DNA of 64,000 bases from Candolleomyces eurysporus (GCA_027579435.1 JANBPK010000848.1:62001-126000); one strand, 5' to 3'. Counted from the stretch's first letter, positions 43,996-55,805 are shown. The notes: generated from the letters alone by a model not told the origin. Numbers and translations: made by a program.

Positions 43996-46028
43996 ATGCT
44001 TAATATCGTTGACGAAGAAACACAATCCCAGATGTTTTATGAAGACAGCATCGACGAGCAGCCCTTTGTCGAGGAATATGGAGAGAGAGCTGCGACCAAC
44101 TTTCAAAGCTCTGATGGGCAATCGCGGTTTGTATTCGCTCAGTACGTTCCTATCTCAGAATTATGTTTAGGGTATCCCGCTAATGGCCGCCGTTCTGAAC
44201 CCTAGCTTCATGGTTGGAAACACTTTTGTATGTTCGTTCCCTGGGCTCAGATGAAGAGTCGAGTTAACTCGTATATCAGCCGTACTCGGTCGATGATTGG
44301 CTTGCCGATATCAAGCTGGCATCATCCTACTTACTGTATGTCGAACTCTCCGTGAAGGGGGAGATGGCGATTGACAGATTGTATATTTAGTGACGGCTTC
44401 GTACTCAACGTTGGCTGGGAAGACTGGCAACGCGACCGTGTAGCGGATTGCTTCAGAGCTGCAGCCAAGCTTCCAGACTCTACGCGATTCAGCTTCATAT
44501 TCAGTTTCGATATGACGTGCGTATCTGGCTTGACCCATCCTTCTAATTCTCCCATTATTCCAACTTACATTTCATACAGGTCTATCCCAGGAAATTCTGC
44601 AGGCGATGTGCAATACTTGAAGGCATATTACCAGACTCACGCCAAAGATCCGCGCATGTTTAAGCACCCTCGAACCGGCGGGGCAGCTATCTCTACCTTC
44701 TCTGGAGAGAACTGCACCTTTGGACAAGGAAGCATGGAGAATGGGTGGGCCTACGTCAAGCGGGAGCTCTCAGCCATCGCGCCGGTACGAACCCAATGTT
44801 TCAGCCGATGGAGAACGGCGTATTCTGACATTGTTACCTGGTAACCTGCAGGCTTATTTCATTCCAGCATTTTTCATCAATCCCGCGAGGTATCTCGGTA
44901 TCACAGCGATGGACGGCGCTTTCAACGTCGGTCCCTCTTCCCTTTTCATTCTCAATGCGCATTACTGATACTATCACTTGTAGTGGAACGGAGGTTGGCC
45001 CGTCAATATCAATGCTTCAAGCTCTCGTCAAGATATTGAGAATCCGAGGCTGGATTCTGATAATGAGCACCTGCAAACCCTTTCTGGAGGCAGGACCTTC
45101 ATGGCTGCTGTCTCTCCCTGGTTTTTCACAGTAAGCTTGCCGCTCGCGATCGGTAATACAATTTATGGCATACTGACGTAGCAATACTAGCATTACGGGC
45201 CGAACTCCTGGAACAAGAACGTACGTGAACCCTCATTATGCTTGAGTGGAGTTTTCAAGATGCTAAACTGAGAACAGTGGATTTACCGTGGAGACGACTG
45301 GCTCTTCGTCCGTCGCTGGCAGCAACTTATATCCATGCGGGACCGAATTGATATCGTTCAAGTCATCTCCTGGAACGGTGAGTGTTTCCTTCCTTCTAAC
45401 TCTCGCATCCCTTTCCAGATGGCTCCCATACTCACAACAATATTTGTGCAGATTACGGCGAATCGCACTACATTGGACCCATCAAAGGTGCCCAGCCCAA
45501 CTCTCAAGCGTGGGTCGACGGCTATCCGCATGACGCCTGGCTTGCTCTGAACGCGTACTTTACGGCGGCCTTCAAGAAAGGCGCGTATCCTCCTATTAAA
45601 AAGGATCAGATTTTTATGTGGGCGAGGCCCCACCCCAAGGCAGCCAATGCGCCTGACCACGTTCCTCGACCCAACAATTGGCAATTAGTACGCACCATAT
45701 CCTCGCCTCCGCAGCATTTCTGACTGACTGATCAATTTACGAACTCGTTACATCACACATATCTAGACGGATGACAAGATCTGGGTCGTAGTCTTCACTA
45801 CCGCCCCATCCAAGGTTGAGTTGTACACCAGCAACGACCGAAAGATGGTCTTCGACGTTCCAGCTGGGATGACGAAGCTGTCCAGGGACAGCGAGCCCGA
45901 TGGGGGGGATGCGCGGAACTATTGTGCGAGATGGAAGACTCGTGGCGGACTGTAGTCCTATTGGGTATAGGTATGAGAGTCGGCCTGGAGTGTACAATTT
46001 TAATGTTGCGGTAGCTATGTCGCAGTGA
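43996..46028 (+). CDS. GH71 alpha-1,3-glucanase, with a frameshift near the 3' end
   Basis: An endo-alpha-1,3-glucanase (mutanase) that cuts the alpha-1,3-glucan of fungal walls. Spliced exons give FAHFMVGNTF, YSVDDWLADIKLASSYLL, DGFVLNVGWEDWQRDRVADC, FSFIFSFDMT, STFSGENCTFGQGSMENGW, YFIPAFFINPARYLG, WNGGWPVN, FMAAVSPWFFTHYG and VISWNDYGESHYIGPI, in the order usual for GH71. The family's catalytic acids lie in the FSFDM and WNDYGESHY regions. The N-terminus (MLNIVDEETQSQMFYEDS) has no signal peptide, so it may act inside the cell or use an unconventional route. A run of seven G at 45902-45908 shifts the frame. With six G it would continue as GGMRGTIVRDGRLVAD to a stop at 46026-46028, as in the fragment at 49320-49498. 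As written it ends at 45955. Convergent with BTB gene 1. Confidence 0.85.
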
Positions 46029-46177
46029 ACAGTTCTCCTCGATTTCTGANTTTTTTATTTACTATTTGGATTGGACAGAATACGTAGAGGCGCTGTATTT
46101 ATGTTGACGGGTCCAGCACTCATGATGCGGAGAGAAAAGAATGGTAGGTATATTGATATGGATATGGCGGTCTAGGA

Positions 46178-47412
46178 TCAATCCCAAGGCACCATAGGTA
46201 ACGATGCCCGTGTTGATTTCTTCTTTTTCTTTCCTGCAATGGGGGGCCATGGACCGAGAGATTTGAGCCTGGGTTCCTCAGGAGTTGGCTCGGGATTGGC
46301 CTTGGTACCCCAGCCACCGAGGCCGAAGGCATCAACCTTAGGATTGGCCTCAGTGCCCCAGTCGGAGGAGCGCTCTTGGGCAGACTCGACTGGTCCGAGG
46401 TCCAACCCCAGATCTGGAGACTCTAATTTAGCACTAGGCACCTTGTTCTGATCGCCAGAGCTCAGTAAGTTGTGATTTGCAAACGGTGGTAAGGAGTCAG
46501 ATGACGGTTACCTCGAACGTGAGAGTTCCCGATTCAGAGGCTTGACTAGTGGAGTTTACTGGCTCTGCGGGTTCGGCGGCAGCCGAATTATCCTTGGCCT
46601 CTCCAGGATGGCAATATTCAGCTTCTTCTTCTTGGACTTTAACGAGATCGCTGGCAAATGTAGAGCGCAGCCAGCTTTCGGCGTTGAAGATGTGAGCTTG
46701 TTGAAGTCTTCGTTCACGCAGCCCACACAGTTTGATGGCAGCCCGCCAGCCGATTTGTTCTGCTTCTGTCTCTGTGATTCCTGGTGTGCGTTGGACGAGG
46801 GTTTTGTAGCCTTGAATCAACCAAGATGATATGTGGTGTTCGTCGGCAAGCTTGATACGCTCTATTGTGCTCAATTTCTTGTGATCGTCGAGTTTGCCAA
46901 TCGCTTCCTTGCGCAGCTTGTTGAAGTTCCATTTAGTTGACAGCTTTAAAACAGAGACCCATTCGTCGTAGGTGATTGACGAAACTGATTCGACTCGTTC
47001 CCTGTTCAAGTTCGATCGTGGAATTTTGGGATTAGAAGATGTTCGTAGCAACAAGACTCAAAGTAATCACCTGGGGTAAAGCACCTTCAAAAATGCTCGG
47101 AAATCCTGAAGGTCAGCCTCCAGCTCAATTGCGCTGAGCAAAGGGTCAGATTGGCTGAACCCTGGCGAAGCTACAAGGGCGTCCAAATCATGCAGCTTGG
47201 CAAAGGTCTCGGATTCTTCAATGAAACGATGCACTGGCACTCGAAAGATACGGTTCTGGACCTTATCTTGCCGTGAGAACAGTCGATCATACGAAATTCG
47301 GCCCAAAAAGATCCCTCACAATGAATATGACCAGCTCCCAGTGGTGATCTTCGTCGATTTGGAGAGATCCAACGTTAGAAAGCGAGTGTGAGTGGCTTCC
47401 AGTGGCTGCCAT
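46178..47412 (-). CDS. BTB/POZ domain protein 1
   Basis: Four exons (47412-47320, 47261-47071, 47001-46512, 46447-46178) join in frame to 347 residues. The BTB-like fold starts with DEDHHWELVIFIVQNRIFRVP and continues through FIEESETFAKLHDL, FRAFLKVLYP and YDEWVSVLKLSTKWNFNKLR. A helical BACK-like region (LADEHHISSWLIQGY, EAEQIGWRAAIKLCGLRERR) and a low-complexity tail with WGTEANP and a KKKKK cluster follow. Such proteins usually dimerise and may link targets to Cul3 ubiquitin ligases. That is family knowledge, and nothing here proves it. The frame upstream of the ATG stays open and is also conserved in BTB 3, so a farther 5' exon is possible. The stop lies 150 bp from the GH71 stop. Confidence 0.8.
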
Positions 47413-48304
47413 AGCTAGAGCAAGGCTAGAGATGGCAGCTGCGCAGTAGAGAGAATCTGAAAGCCAGCCTGGACCCACAGTGATCACACCACCACTGGCA
47501 GCCAACGCCTTGAGGCTTCCCGCATTGGCAAGGGCGCTCTTTTCGGGGGAGATTATTTGTCCTGGATAATGAGGAGAGTACGCCGCCTCGTAAGCCAAAT
47601 CTAGCGGGAGTGATTGGTGGCTGGTAGTGGTGTCCGTAAAAGCAGATGAGAGCGTGGAATCCGAGTCTGAGATCTCCACTCCGAGTCGCACGTTCTCATA
47701 CTGCTTCGAAGTGTTGAATGAAACGCACTCGTGCGGATTTCTCGGTCTGCCATGTTCATTCTATTGACAATGATCACGATTGACCGCGCCCAGCGAGGCA
47801 TGAAATATCGTTCACTTCAAAGTTGCCAGTGTCGACAGCGAAAACGGTCTACATATCTGCATATATATATTGCTCTCTATTCAGGACGTGTCGGACCTGC
47901 ACGGTGCTCCAATCAACCTCCAGGAGCTTTCCTTAAGGGCGGTATGACGGTCCCAGCGCTTGAAATAAGTGTTTGCGTAACCCGAGAGTAATTAATCATC
48001 AAAAATGACATATGGTGAGGACCAGAGAAGCATAGGGCGCAGCGAACAACCTCCTGAAATCATTTGTCCACGCTTTCGAAACGACGATTTCTGGTCAGCG
48101 CCATCTCACGGTTAACACGGCGCCGCTGTACTATAGTCACCGTGATACCCCTTGGACAAGAAATGGTATAAAAGTCAGGATAACATTACTATCGCCTGTA
48201 GCGTTTGACACGTTTTGACTCCTCTCTAACGAAGCTTGTCGCTGGTCGATAAAGCCACTCACGTCTCTATCTGTAGGCTCTTCTCACTTTCGAACGTGTT
48301 CACA
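47413..48304. other. Intergenic region
   Basis: Between the BTB 1 start and a secreted-protein gene. No supported gene, apart from the open frame continuing upstream of BTB 1 to about 47691. Confidence 0.4.
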
Positions 48305-49127
48305 ATGAAGCTCTCTGTTGCCTTTGCTGTTCTTACTACGCTATTGGCCAATACGGTGTTCGCGCTCCCCTTGAGACCCTTGGCGGGTGACTTTGAGCTG
48401 GCTAGGCGAGACCAATTCATTGTGAGTTCACCTCTAAATAGATCTTCTCCAAATATTCTGTAACTTACTGACAACCCAATATGGCCTGCGCAGGACATTG
48501 AATCAGACGACGTGCTAGCACGAGAACTTCTTGACTACGGCGATGAGTTTGAAATTGACACGCGGGAGGTAGTGCCACATTTCGCTTTTAGATACCGGAA
48601 CTCATCAACCTTTTATTTTATCTGTCGCTTGCCAGGACACTGATGAAGAGCCTCTGTATGCCCGAGTGCCGGTGTACGGTATGCGCATGGATCCCCTCAA
48701 AATGGCAAAAAACACAGGGGAAAGCCGTTTGCAGAATGTGATGCAAAACCTTCTGGACCAGAAGTTCAAGCAAATGTCCAAGCCGGATCGCAGAGTTGTG
48801 TTCGTTCAATGGAAAATTATCACCAGCCTTTACTGTCACTGATTGATTCTGCTTAACAGAAAGCCTACCCCTAAATTTTCGAACGTGTATGTTACTTTCC
48901 CCGAGATGAACTCATTTGGCTGGTAACTTAAGCCTTTTAGCGCATGGCAGGCCCACAAGCAGAACCAGGCCAACAAGATCAGGCCAAAGATAGCTCTAAA
49001 TGCCATAGAACTAAGCAGGCAGGCTCAGATATCGAACCAGAAGCTTCAAAAAACGATGGAGCTCGCGAAACAAAACTTTCAGCGGAAGCTCGATCGCATC
49101 CGAGCCAGCCAAGCGGGGAGAAAGTAG
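48305..49127 (+). CDS. Small secreted protein of unknown function, 3' part uncertain
   Basis: The ATG at 48305 opens a clear signal peptide (MKLSVAFAVLTTLLANTVFA). Exon 2 (EDVL-type acidic segment, near 48494-48567) and exon 3 (DTDEEPLYARVPVYGMRMDP, then QNVMQNLLDQKFKQMSKPDR) follow with good splice sites. After that the phases do not close. The expected next exon (KPTPKFSNV, near 48862) needs a two-base carry that no GT provides, and in the phase available it stops at KAYP. A final segment (48945-49127) still reads as a basic, amphipathic helix (AWQAHKQNQANKIRP, SRQAQISNQKLQKTMELAKQ) to a stop. Either a junction is unusual or the gene is damaged. I do not recognise a family. Confidence 0.5.
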
Positions 49128-49319
49128 ACACGGCCCTATCTCGTATGGGGTTTCCCGGCGGTTGCATTGTAAAATACTTTCGAAGGGCCTTCATGGACCA
49201 TCTGCTGTAAGCCTGTAATGATGAGTTATTGCTATCGGCTTTTGTCTTCTCCGTTGGCCAAGACTCGTAAATTTCATAGCTGCACTTCGACGGTGAAGTC
49301 AAGTGAGTTCAATGACGTT

Positions 49320-49498
49320 GCGGGTCTTTGCCGGCAGGGATGACCAAGTTGTCTAGGGATAGTGAGCCCGACGGCGGGATGTGCGGAACGATTGTACCCG
49401 ACGGAAAAGTTGTGGTGGAATATAGTCGAATCAGGTATAGGTATGAGAGTTGGTCTGGCATGTATAATTTTAATGCTGCGGTAGCTATGTTGCAGTAA
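49320..49498 (+). pseudogene. 3' end fragment of a GH71 gene
   Basis: It aligns with the last 180 bp of the GH71 gene (MTKLSRDSEPDGGMCGTIV, then YRYESWSGMYNFNAAVAM, stop 49496-49498). The upstream part is absent. It shows the reading frame without the extra G of the full gene. It faces the BTB remnant at 49735-50720. Confidence 0.85.
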
Positions 49499-49734
49499 AT
49501 TCGTCTTGGAACCAGTTCTATATTTATGTACATACTTAGAGTTGGATCGAATATTTGTACTGGCTGGACTAGGAAAGGATACAAACGTACACAGATGTAA
49601 CGGTTTCTTGAATCGCGATATGAGTGAGGTTGGGGTGTTTATAATGTGAAAAGGAAAGAGACGGGAAGAACGTTCATGTGCTTTAAATTCTTCTTCCTCC
49701 TTCTCTTTCCTTCAGTAGGCTTTTCCCTTAGGGG

Positions 49735-50720
49735 CCATCTTACCGGTCCCAGCGACACAAGTCGGGGCTCTTCGTGAGCCGTCTGTTCTACTGGCCGGCA
49801 CTGCTAGCGGCCCAGGTCGAAGCAACCTCCTGGACAGAACCAATTGGCTCAGTGTCAGCGCTGCCAGCGCCCTCCTGGACAGAATCGACTATATCAGGCT
49901 CGGCGCCGCCAGCACTACGGTCCGTAGGGTCTACTGGCCAATCTGGAACTCTTGATTCGACTGGGGGACTATCTTTGGATAGTTTGGCGTTCGACAGTTT
50001 GCACCAATGGTCAGAGCTCAGTAAGCCAAGTCTGGCGAACGGTGAGAGAAATACTTGGAAGGTGAAAGGGCCTGAGGTACTGTCCGATGCGGCTTGAATG
50101 CTAAATCCAAGATGCTCCGTAGGTTTGGCGGAACTTGCTGTATTGGCCAAATGGTCGGCAGACTTAGATTCAGCTGTTGCCTCCTCAGGAGGATCGCACC
50201 CGTCTTCCTCTTCTTGAATTGTAAGGAGCTTGGTTGCAAAGGTGGCCTGCAGCGAGCTTTCGACGTCGAAAGAAGCGGGTGCTTGAAGTCTTCGCTCCCG
50301 CAGCCCCCACAGTTTCAGGGCAACCCACCAATCAACCTTCTCTGCCTCTTCCTTTGTAATTCCTTGCGTGCGTTGGACGAGGATCTTGTAGCCTTGAATA
50401 AACCAGGATGAAATGTGGTGCCTCCGCGAGCTTGATTCGTTCTGTTTTGAATTCTTGTCGAGTTTACCGATCGCTCCCTTACGCAGCTTGCTGAACCGCC
50501 ATCGGCCGCGGGTTGACAGCTTCGTAGGTGATTGACGAGGTTGATTTGACTCTTCTCCTATCGAGTCGTCGAGGGTCGAAGGTTACTAGTATGTTTGTGG
50601 TAGACAGTAGTCACATAGTCACCCAGGGCAAAGCACTTTGCAGAACGCTCGGAAATCCTGCAGGTCAGCCTCGACTTCAATAGCGTTGAACAAAGGACCG
50701 GAAGCGAGTTCGAACCAAAC
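49735..50720 (-). pseudogene. Degenerate BTB gene (unit 2)
   Basis: Minus-strand homology to BTB 1 runs from the end of the BTB fold (KVLYP-like region near 50650) through SSITYE, the BACK-like segment (RIKLAEAPHF, near 50430) and the C-terminal tail with EHLGFSIQAASDSTSGPFTFQ. Frames change several times, and stops are present around 50520 and 50210. The N-terminal BTB exon is missing. The tail is nearly identical to the fragment at 56065-56395. Confidence 0.75.
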
Positions 50721-50740
50721 GGCACTCAGGCCCGACTCTT

Positions 50741-51360
50741 ACATAGCCACAATCTAATCTAATCCACTTCGGATTAGAACGACTTCTCCTCCTCGCCATT
50801 CTCATTTCTCTTTGCATTCTCTTCAACGGGCCGTATTTTCCGCCAGAAGGGGCAGCCCCGTCAATTTCCATCGATACTATGGTACTGGTAGGAGAAAAAG
50901 TGGGATCGCCGCCTGTCTCATCAGCCCACCTTCGTCAGCCTCGGCTTTATCCCATTCTGCTGCCTCAAAGAACGCCGTTCTTTGGGTCATGCCGTTTTCT
51001 AGGCCGTCTCAAGTGTTTACGAGCTCTATTTCCGCATGGAACACCATATGCTCCTGTCGCCTTTGTCCTGACGGTACACTAGAGCATACATATCTGCCTT
51101 CATCACTCATTCAGACCTTCAAAGATTTCGACGGGTGTTGAAGCAGTGGTTTTGCTTGGTTCAGGGTGTACATGGATCGAGTGGATACGCCGGTAACCTG
51201 TGGAAAGTGGAAGATGGAACTTTTCAAGGAGCAGCCTTGGGGTAAAAAGAAGGAAAGGCTTAGCCGTATATTCGTTCGACTCCCGTTTCCTCGTCAATAC
51301 CCCGATCCCGCTCCTCGTCGTCCTCACCCATCCGCTCTTCGACTCTTTCGGCATCTCTAG
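50741..51360. repeat. Upstream repeat shared with 62856-63440
   Basis: It begins with CATAGCCACAATCTAATCTA, also present with small changes near 62858, and stays alignable to about 51230. It lies directly 5' of a GH71 pseudogene in both places. The minus strand here is broken by stops, whereas the other copy has an open frame of 71 codons. Confidence 0.6.
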
Positions 51361-51369
51361 CGAACCTCC

Positions 51370-52440
51370 CGCCCGACGATATCAAGCTGGCAGTATCTTA
51401 CCTGCTGCGTGTCCAATTCACTGTGAAGGTTTGCCAGGATACGGTGATTGACAGATTGTCCTTCCGGCGACGGCTTTGTACTCAATGTCGGTCGTGAGCA
51501 TTGGCAACACGATCACGTAGCGGATCTCTTCATAGCCACAGTGAAGCTCCTGCAATGCACGCGATTCAGCGTCGCATTCAGTTTTGAGAAGACGTGCGTA
51601 TNCCCCCCTCGCCCTTGCCTTGAATTCCCCCCTGCTTATGCTCACATGAATCTTGCAGATCTATTTCGGGAAGCTCTGTAGGCGACGTACACCATTGGAA
51701 GACGTCTCACCAAACCCTCGGACAGATGGGCAGCTATCTCTACCTTCTCTGGAAAGAGCTGCACCCTCAGACAACTACGCACAACGGCTGGGCTGATGTT
51801 AAACAGGAGATCTCGCTACCAGCCATCGCGCCGCTTTAGAGACGACGTCAATGGAGGACGGTGTATTCTCAAGCCGTTACCTCCAGGTTTGTTTAGTTCC
51901 AGGATTTGGATCAGTCCCGCGAGGTGCCTTGGTTTCTCGGCGAAAGATGGTGTTTTATTCGGTTTGCAATGTGCACTACTGATTCCAATAGCATTACCTG
52001 GTGATATGGTCCATACCCCCGGAATCAGAACGTACATGACTGCTAGAAATGCTCGATAGGATTCCCTAAGATGCTGGCTCGATGATAACGGGGACACCCC
52101 GAGGACTGACCCTTCCTTCGCCGCTGGAAACAATTGATGTCCATGTGGGACAGAATCGGCGTCGTCCGAGTCATTTCGTGGAACAGTGGATATTCTTCTT
52201 TTCTGGGGCTCTCGCACACTTTTTCCGAGGTACTGCTAGACTTACGACAGTATCTTGCGTAGATTTCTGGCAATCGCGCTACATCGGACCCATCAAAAGT
52301 GCCCAGCCCAACTCTCAAGAATGGGTTGGGTGACATTCGCATGAATCCTTGCTTACTCTTGCTCTGGACACGCATTCTGCAAAGGCGCGCCCTCTCCCGT
52401 CAAGAAGGACCAGATATTTATGTGGGAAACACCGCATGGA
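51370..52440 (+). pseudogene. Degenerate GH71 gene (unit 3)
   Basis: It is colinear with the GH71 gene: DDIKLAVSYLL (near 51380), GFVLNVGREHWQHDHVADLF (near 51470), then SGSSVGDVHHWK, SYLYLLWKELHPQT, a segment like YFIPAFFINPAR, a segment like FVRRWQQLISMWDRIGVV (near 52120), and SDPSKVPSPTLKNG. There are repeated frame changes and missing exons, so no functional enzyme can be made. An undetermined base lies at 51602. It converges on BTB 3. Confidence 0.8.
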
Positions 52441-53070
52441 TAACGGGGACAAATGATAAACATAGATATTTTTCTTCATTCCTGAGGTTGACGGAATTCC
52501 TGCCAAAACTCCGCCCATGGGTTGACGTGAGAAGGGCAGAGACACACATTCTGGATGATGGTCAGTATTAGCAAGTTCAGAGAAGAGCCCTTAAGACGAG
52601 GGGTTCCGCTGCGTATTCGCGAAAAGGGGGCGAGAGATCGAAAACGAACTAGCCATGCCGTCGCGCGAAGCTGAAGAAATAGATTCGCAATGTCCATCGA
52701 TTTGTTGAGCAAGGATCTTATGAAAGAAGTCTAAACCACTTGAATCGTCGCGAAATCGATCTGTCACTAGTGTATATGGCGCAGACGTTTCTATGTGAAG
52801 AATAAGTCTTGGATAGATTCGCTGGGTTTGACTGCTCGTTTAGCTGGCGTGATGTGGGTAGTCGGCTTGAGCTCAGACTTCAATTATGTTTTCTATCCTA
52901 ACAAATTAATTCTCCCCCGTTGAGTCGGGCGACGATGATTGTGTTAGAGGGAAAGTCAGAAGAACATTTGTCGATGATATTCATAGATGCGCTCGGGTAA
53001 AATACATTTGGCATTCAACACGGAAAAGTAAGGTGTACCGTAATAAATCATGAATCGTTACAGGGTATGT
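52441..53070. repeat. Spacer shared with 59946-60488
   Basis: Positions 52491-52690 align with about 59995-60200, including a conserved stretch with AACTAGCCATGCCGTCGCG. It lies between a GH71 pseudogene and a BTB gene in both places, showing that GH71-spacer-BTB was duplicated as one block. No gene in it. Confidence 0.7.
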
Positions 53071-55233
53071 TCATTGCCAAAGAGAAGTTATGGAGCTGAG
53101 AGAATCCCTTTTGTTCACAGAGGGTGAGGACTTGTCACCGGTGGCATTAATAGTCGGGACTGGGGGCCATGCGCTGCCACTGGGTGCACTGGGTTTGGAT
53201 TTGGAAAGCCGTTCACTGAGTGGGGCCCGGGAAAGGCGTGGTGTAGTTGGCTCCAAGAGGCTGACCTTCGTGGGAGATGCTGGCGTAATGGCCGGTAAAA
53301 AGTGGCCGAGGAGAGGACTTTCCGACCCAGCCTGGCTTTCCGCCGTCTGCTCGGCCGCCTCTGCGATTTCAGCTCCTTCTATATCGATGGCTTTGGCGTC
53401 TTCAGCAGAGGCCAAAGCCTTTTCAACAAAGAAACCGACATCGGCTGCCTTCTTCTTGGCCGCTTTCTCCTCCCTCTTCGCCTTCTTACGGGCCTTATAG
53501 GCATCGTTTGCACTGTCCTCTAGTGTTCCATCAAATCTTGTTCCCTGCTTGTCTTCTTCGCCCCCCAGAACAGCGTCTTCAGCCACTGGCAAGACGAGAG
53601 CCTCTTGCCACAGAGCAGTGGCCCTGGCTCTATCGGCTAGCCTCGCCCCTTTACGGGCTTTCTTTGCAGTCGCTTCTTCATTCCTCGGAGTAGGTGGGCC
53701 GGGTTTAGCGATACTCGCTGTGTTGACTGCCTGCGACAGGTTATTGGCAGACGGTTGAGCATCGGCTTTTGCGTCCGCAAGAGGACCATACTTGCTTTCC
53801 TCTTCTCGGATTTTAACAATGTCGTTTTCAAACGTCGAGTGCAGAACCCGTTCGACATCGGAAAGAATAGCTACAGTGCCCGACACTAAAAGGTGACGTC
53901 TCCGGCCTGGACCCATTTTTGAGAATTTCGACATGATTTTTTCACTTTTGGAAGCAAACCTGGCCCAAAGATCATGAAAATGAGGTTTCCGAAATTTACG
54001 GTTATTACGTAAGCAAATTCACATTTTGGCCGAAAAAATCCAATATTTTCTTGCCTGTAGAGTCGAAAATTCAAAAGATTCTTCTCTGAAATAGCGGAAA
54101 AACATGTTTTTGAGCAATTTTCCGGCCCTGCCTTCCTAAGGGGACCATGTCATGGGTCTGGAAGACTTTGTTGGTGCTTCCAACCATGCCGAGCAAGCAT
54201 GCAGACATCTATTCAGAGGAAAACCTTGACTTCTACCTCAATTCCTGGCTTTATGCTGGTATCCTGGACGTTTGTCTTATCTAATCTATAGATAAGATCC
54301 TTCCATATATGGAAAGTCTTGGCAAATTCACATTTTGAAAAGGTCAAATTTTTTTTAAACTTGGTTTACCTGGAAACTAACCAGATAGCCTGAGAGCCCT
54401 GGTGATTCTAAGTCGATTCCGATGGTTTTCGGAGATTCTGGGTCTAATGTGGGAGCCAAGAAAGGAAACTCAGTTTTGGGGTGCCAAGACGTCACTTTTG
54501 AGCGTCCGACACTGTATATCAGATGTGAGTCTCCGTTCGCGCAACCCACATAGCTTGATGGCGACCGGCCATCCGATTTCTTCTGCTTCTTTGACTGTAA
54601 TCTCTTGGGAGCGTTGAACGAGTGCCTTGTAGCCTCGAATCAGCCAGGATAAGATGTAATGTGCTTCCGCCAGTTTGATTAGCGCTACGGAGCCAATGCT
54701 TTCATCTCTGTCGAGCCTGGCGATCGCCTCCTTTCGCAACTTGTTAAACTGCCACTGAGTCGACAACTTTAAAACGGAGACCCATTCGTTGTAGATGATT
54801 GAAGAGCTAGATTCCGGTCTTTTCCTAGCCATCCCGCATTCAGATCCCCGTGTGAACGGTGATTGAGATAAAGATGTTTAGCAACTAACTTTGGATAGAG
54901 CAACTTCAGGAAGGCTTTGAAGTCCTTGAGTTCAACTTCAAGCTGAATTGCGTTAAGTAATGGGTCGGATTGGCTGTACCCCGGCAAAGCTACGAGTTCC
55001 TCCAGGCCATACAGCTTGGTAAAGGTCTTGGACTCCTCTATGAAACGATGCAGCGGCACTCGTAAGACGCAGTTCTCAACCTGGGATATCGCTGTGAGAC
55101 CAGTCGATCATGTGAAAGTCAGGTTGAAAGGATTCCTCACAATGAATGTGACCAACTCCCAGTGGTGATCTTCGTCGATCTGGAGAGATCCAACTCTAGA
55201 GAGTGGGTATAGGGGGCTTCCAGTAGCTGCCAT
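53071..55233 (-). pseudogene. BTB/POZ gene 3, split by a transposon
   Basis: The N-terminal part (55233 down to 54517) is well preserved: MAATGSPLYPLSRVGS, EDHHWELVTFIV, then VENCVLRVPLHRFIEESKTF, FKAFLKLLYP, IYNEWVSVLKLSTQWQFNKL and GLRERRL. A 641-bp element interrupts it. The C-terminal part resumes at 53871 (SDVERVLHSTFENDIVKIRE) and runs open to 53071 with a lysine/alanine-rich region and an end (PPLSERLSKSKPSAP, AWPPVPTINATGDKSSP) matching BTB 4. The frame read into the element stops at 54470. The halves are in the same frame only if both TA copies are kept, so an indel may have occurred as well. Confidence 0.8.
53874..54514. mobile_element. Non-autonomous Tc1/mariner-type element (MITE) in BTB 3
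   Basis: Terminal inverted repeats of about 28 bp (CAGTGCCCGACACTAAAAGG at the left, CAGTGTCGGACGCTCAAAAG at the right read inward) match at about 23 of 28 positions. Both ends are flanked by TA (53872-53873 and 54515-54516), the target-site duplication of the Tc1/mariner group. At 641 bp with no long reading frame, it carries no transposase. A subterminal GCAAATTCACATTTTG motif occurs twice inside (near 54014 and 54325). Confidence 0.85.
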
Positions 55234-55805
55234 AGCTGGAGCAAGGCTAGACATGGCAACTGCGGAGTAGAGGGCTAATGAAAGCTGCAATGGAAGGTGG
55301 ACCCACAGTAGTCACACCACCCGACGCCTCGAGCTCTGAGGCTTCCCGTTTTGACAAAGATGCTCAAAATTCATGGTTAAAAGCTCGACTCTTGTAGATC
55401 CATTACTTAATGGTAGGTGTACGTTGTGCTCTCAAATCGACACACTGAGGAAATCGCATCCCCAGCATTTGGCTGATCGCCTCAGTTGACAATGCTCGAA
55501 TTCTCTTCCTTTGGCAGATGTGTCGTCCGGCAATTTCCGTAACTCTGTTGATGGAGTTTTGACAGTTAAGCGCTAAGCGCTTAAGCCCTTGAAAACAACG
55601 ATCAGTCTTAGTACACCTGAAATCCTAGCACAACGGGTAGCTCTGAAGATAGATCTCACGACGTATATTTCAGAGAATTTTTTATCACACGTCGTGTTGT
55701 AAGGCAAAGCCGGTGAGGTTGGCTGGTAGTTTCTGAGCAGAGTCTGGGAGGCTGAACTCTGATATGCATGTGCGAATATCTCAATTCTGCCAGCATCCAC
55801 GCTAA
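55234..55805. other. Intergenic region
   Basis: Upstream of BTB 3. A near-perfect palindrome of about 19 bp (TTAAGCGCTAAGCGCTTAA) lies at about 55566-55584. No gene is seen. Confidence 0.45.

Noticed and set aside
53886..54074. Short open frame inside the 641-bp element, considered as a transposase piece
   Set aside because: It is only 62 codons long, with no DDE-like residues or helix-turn-helix pattern.
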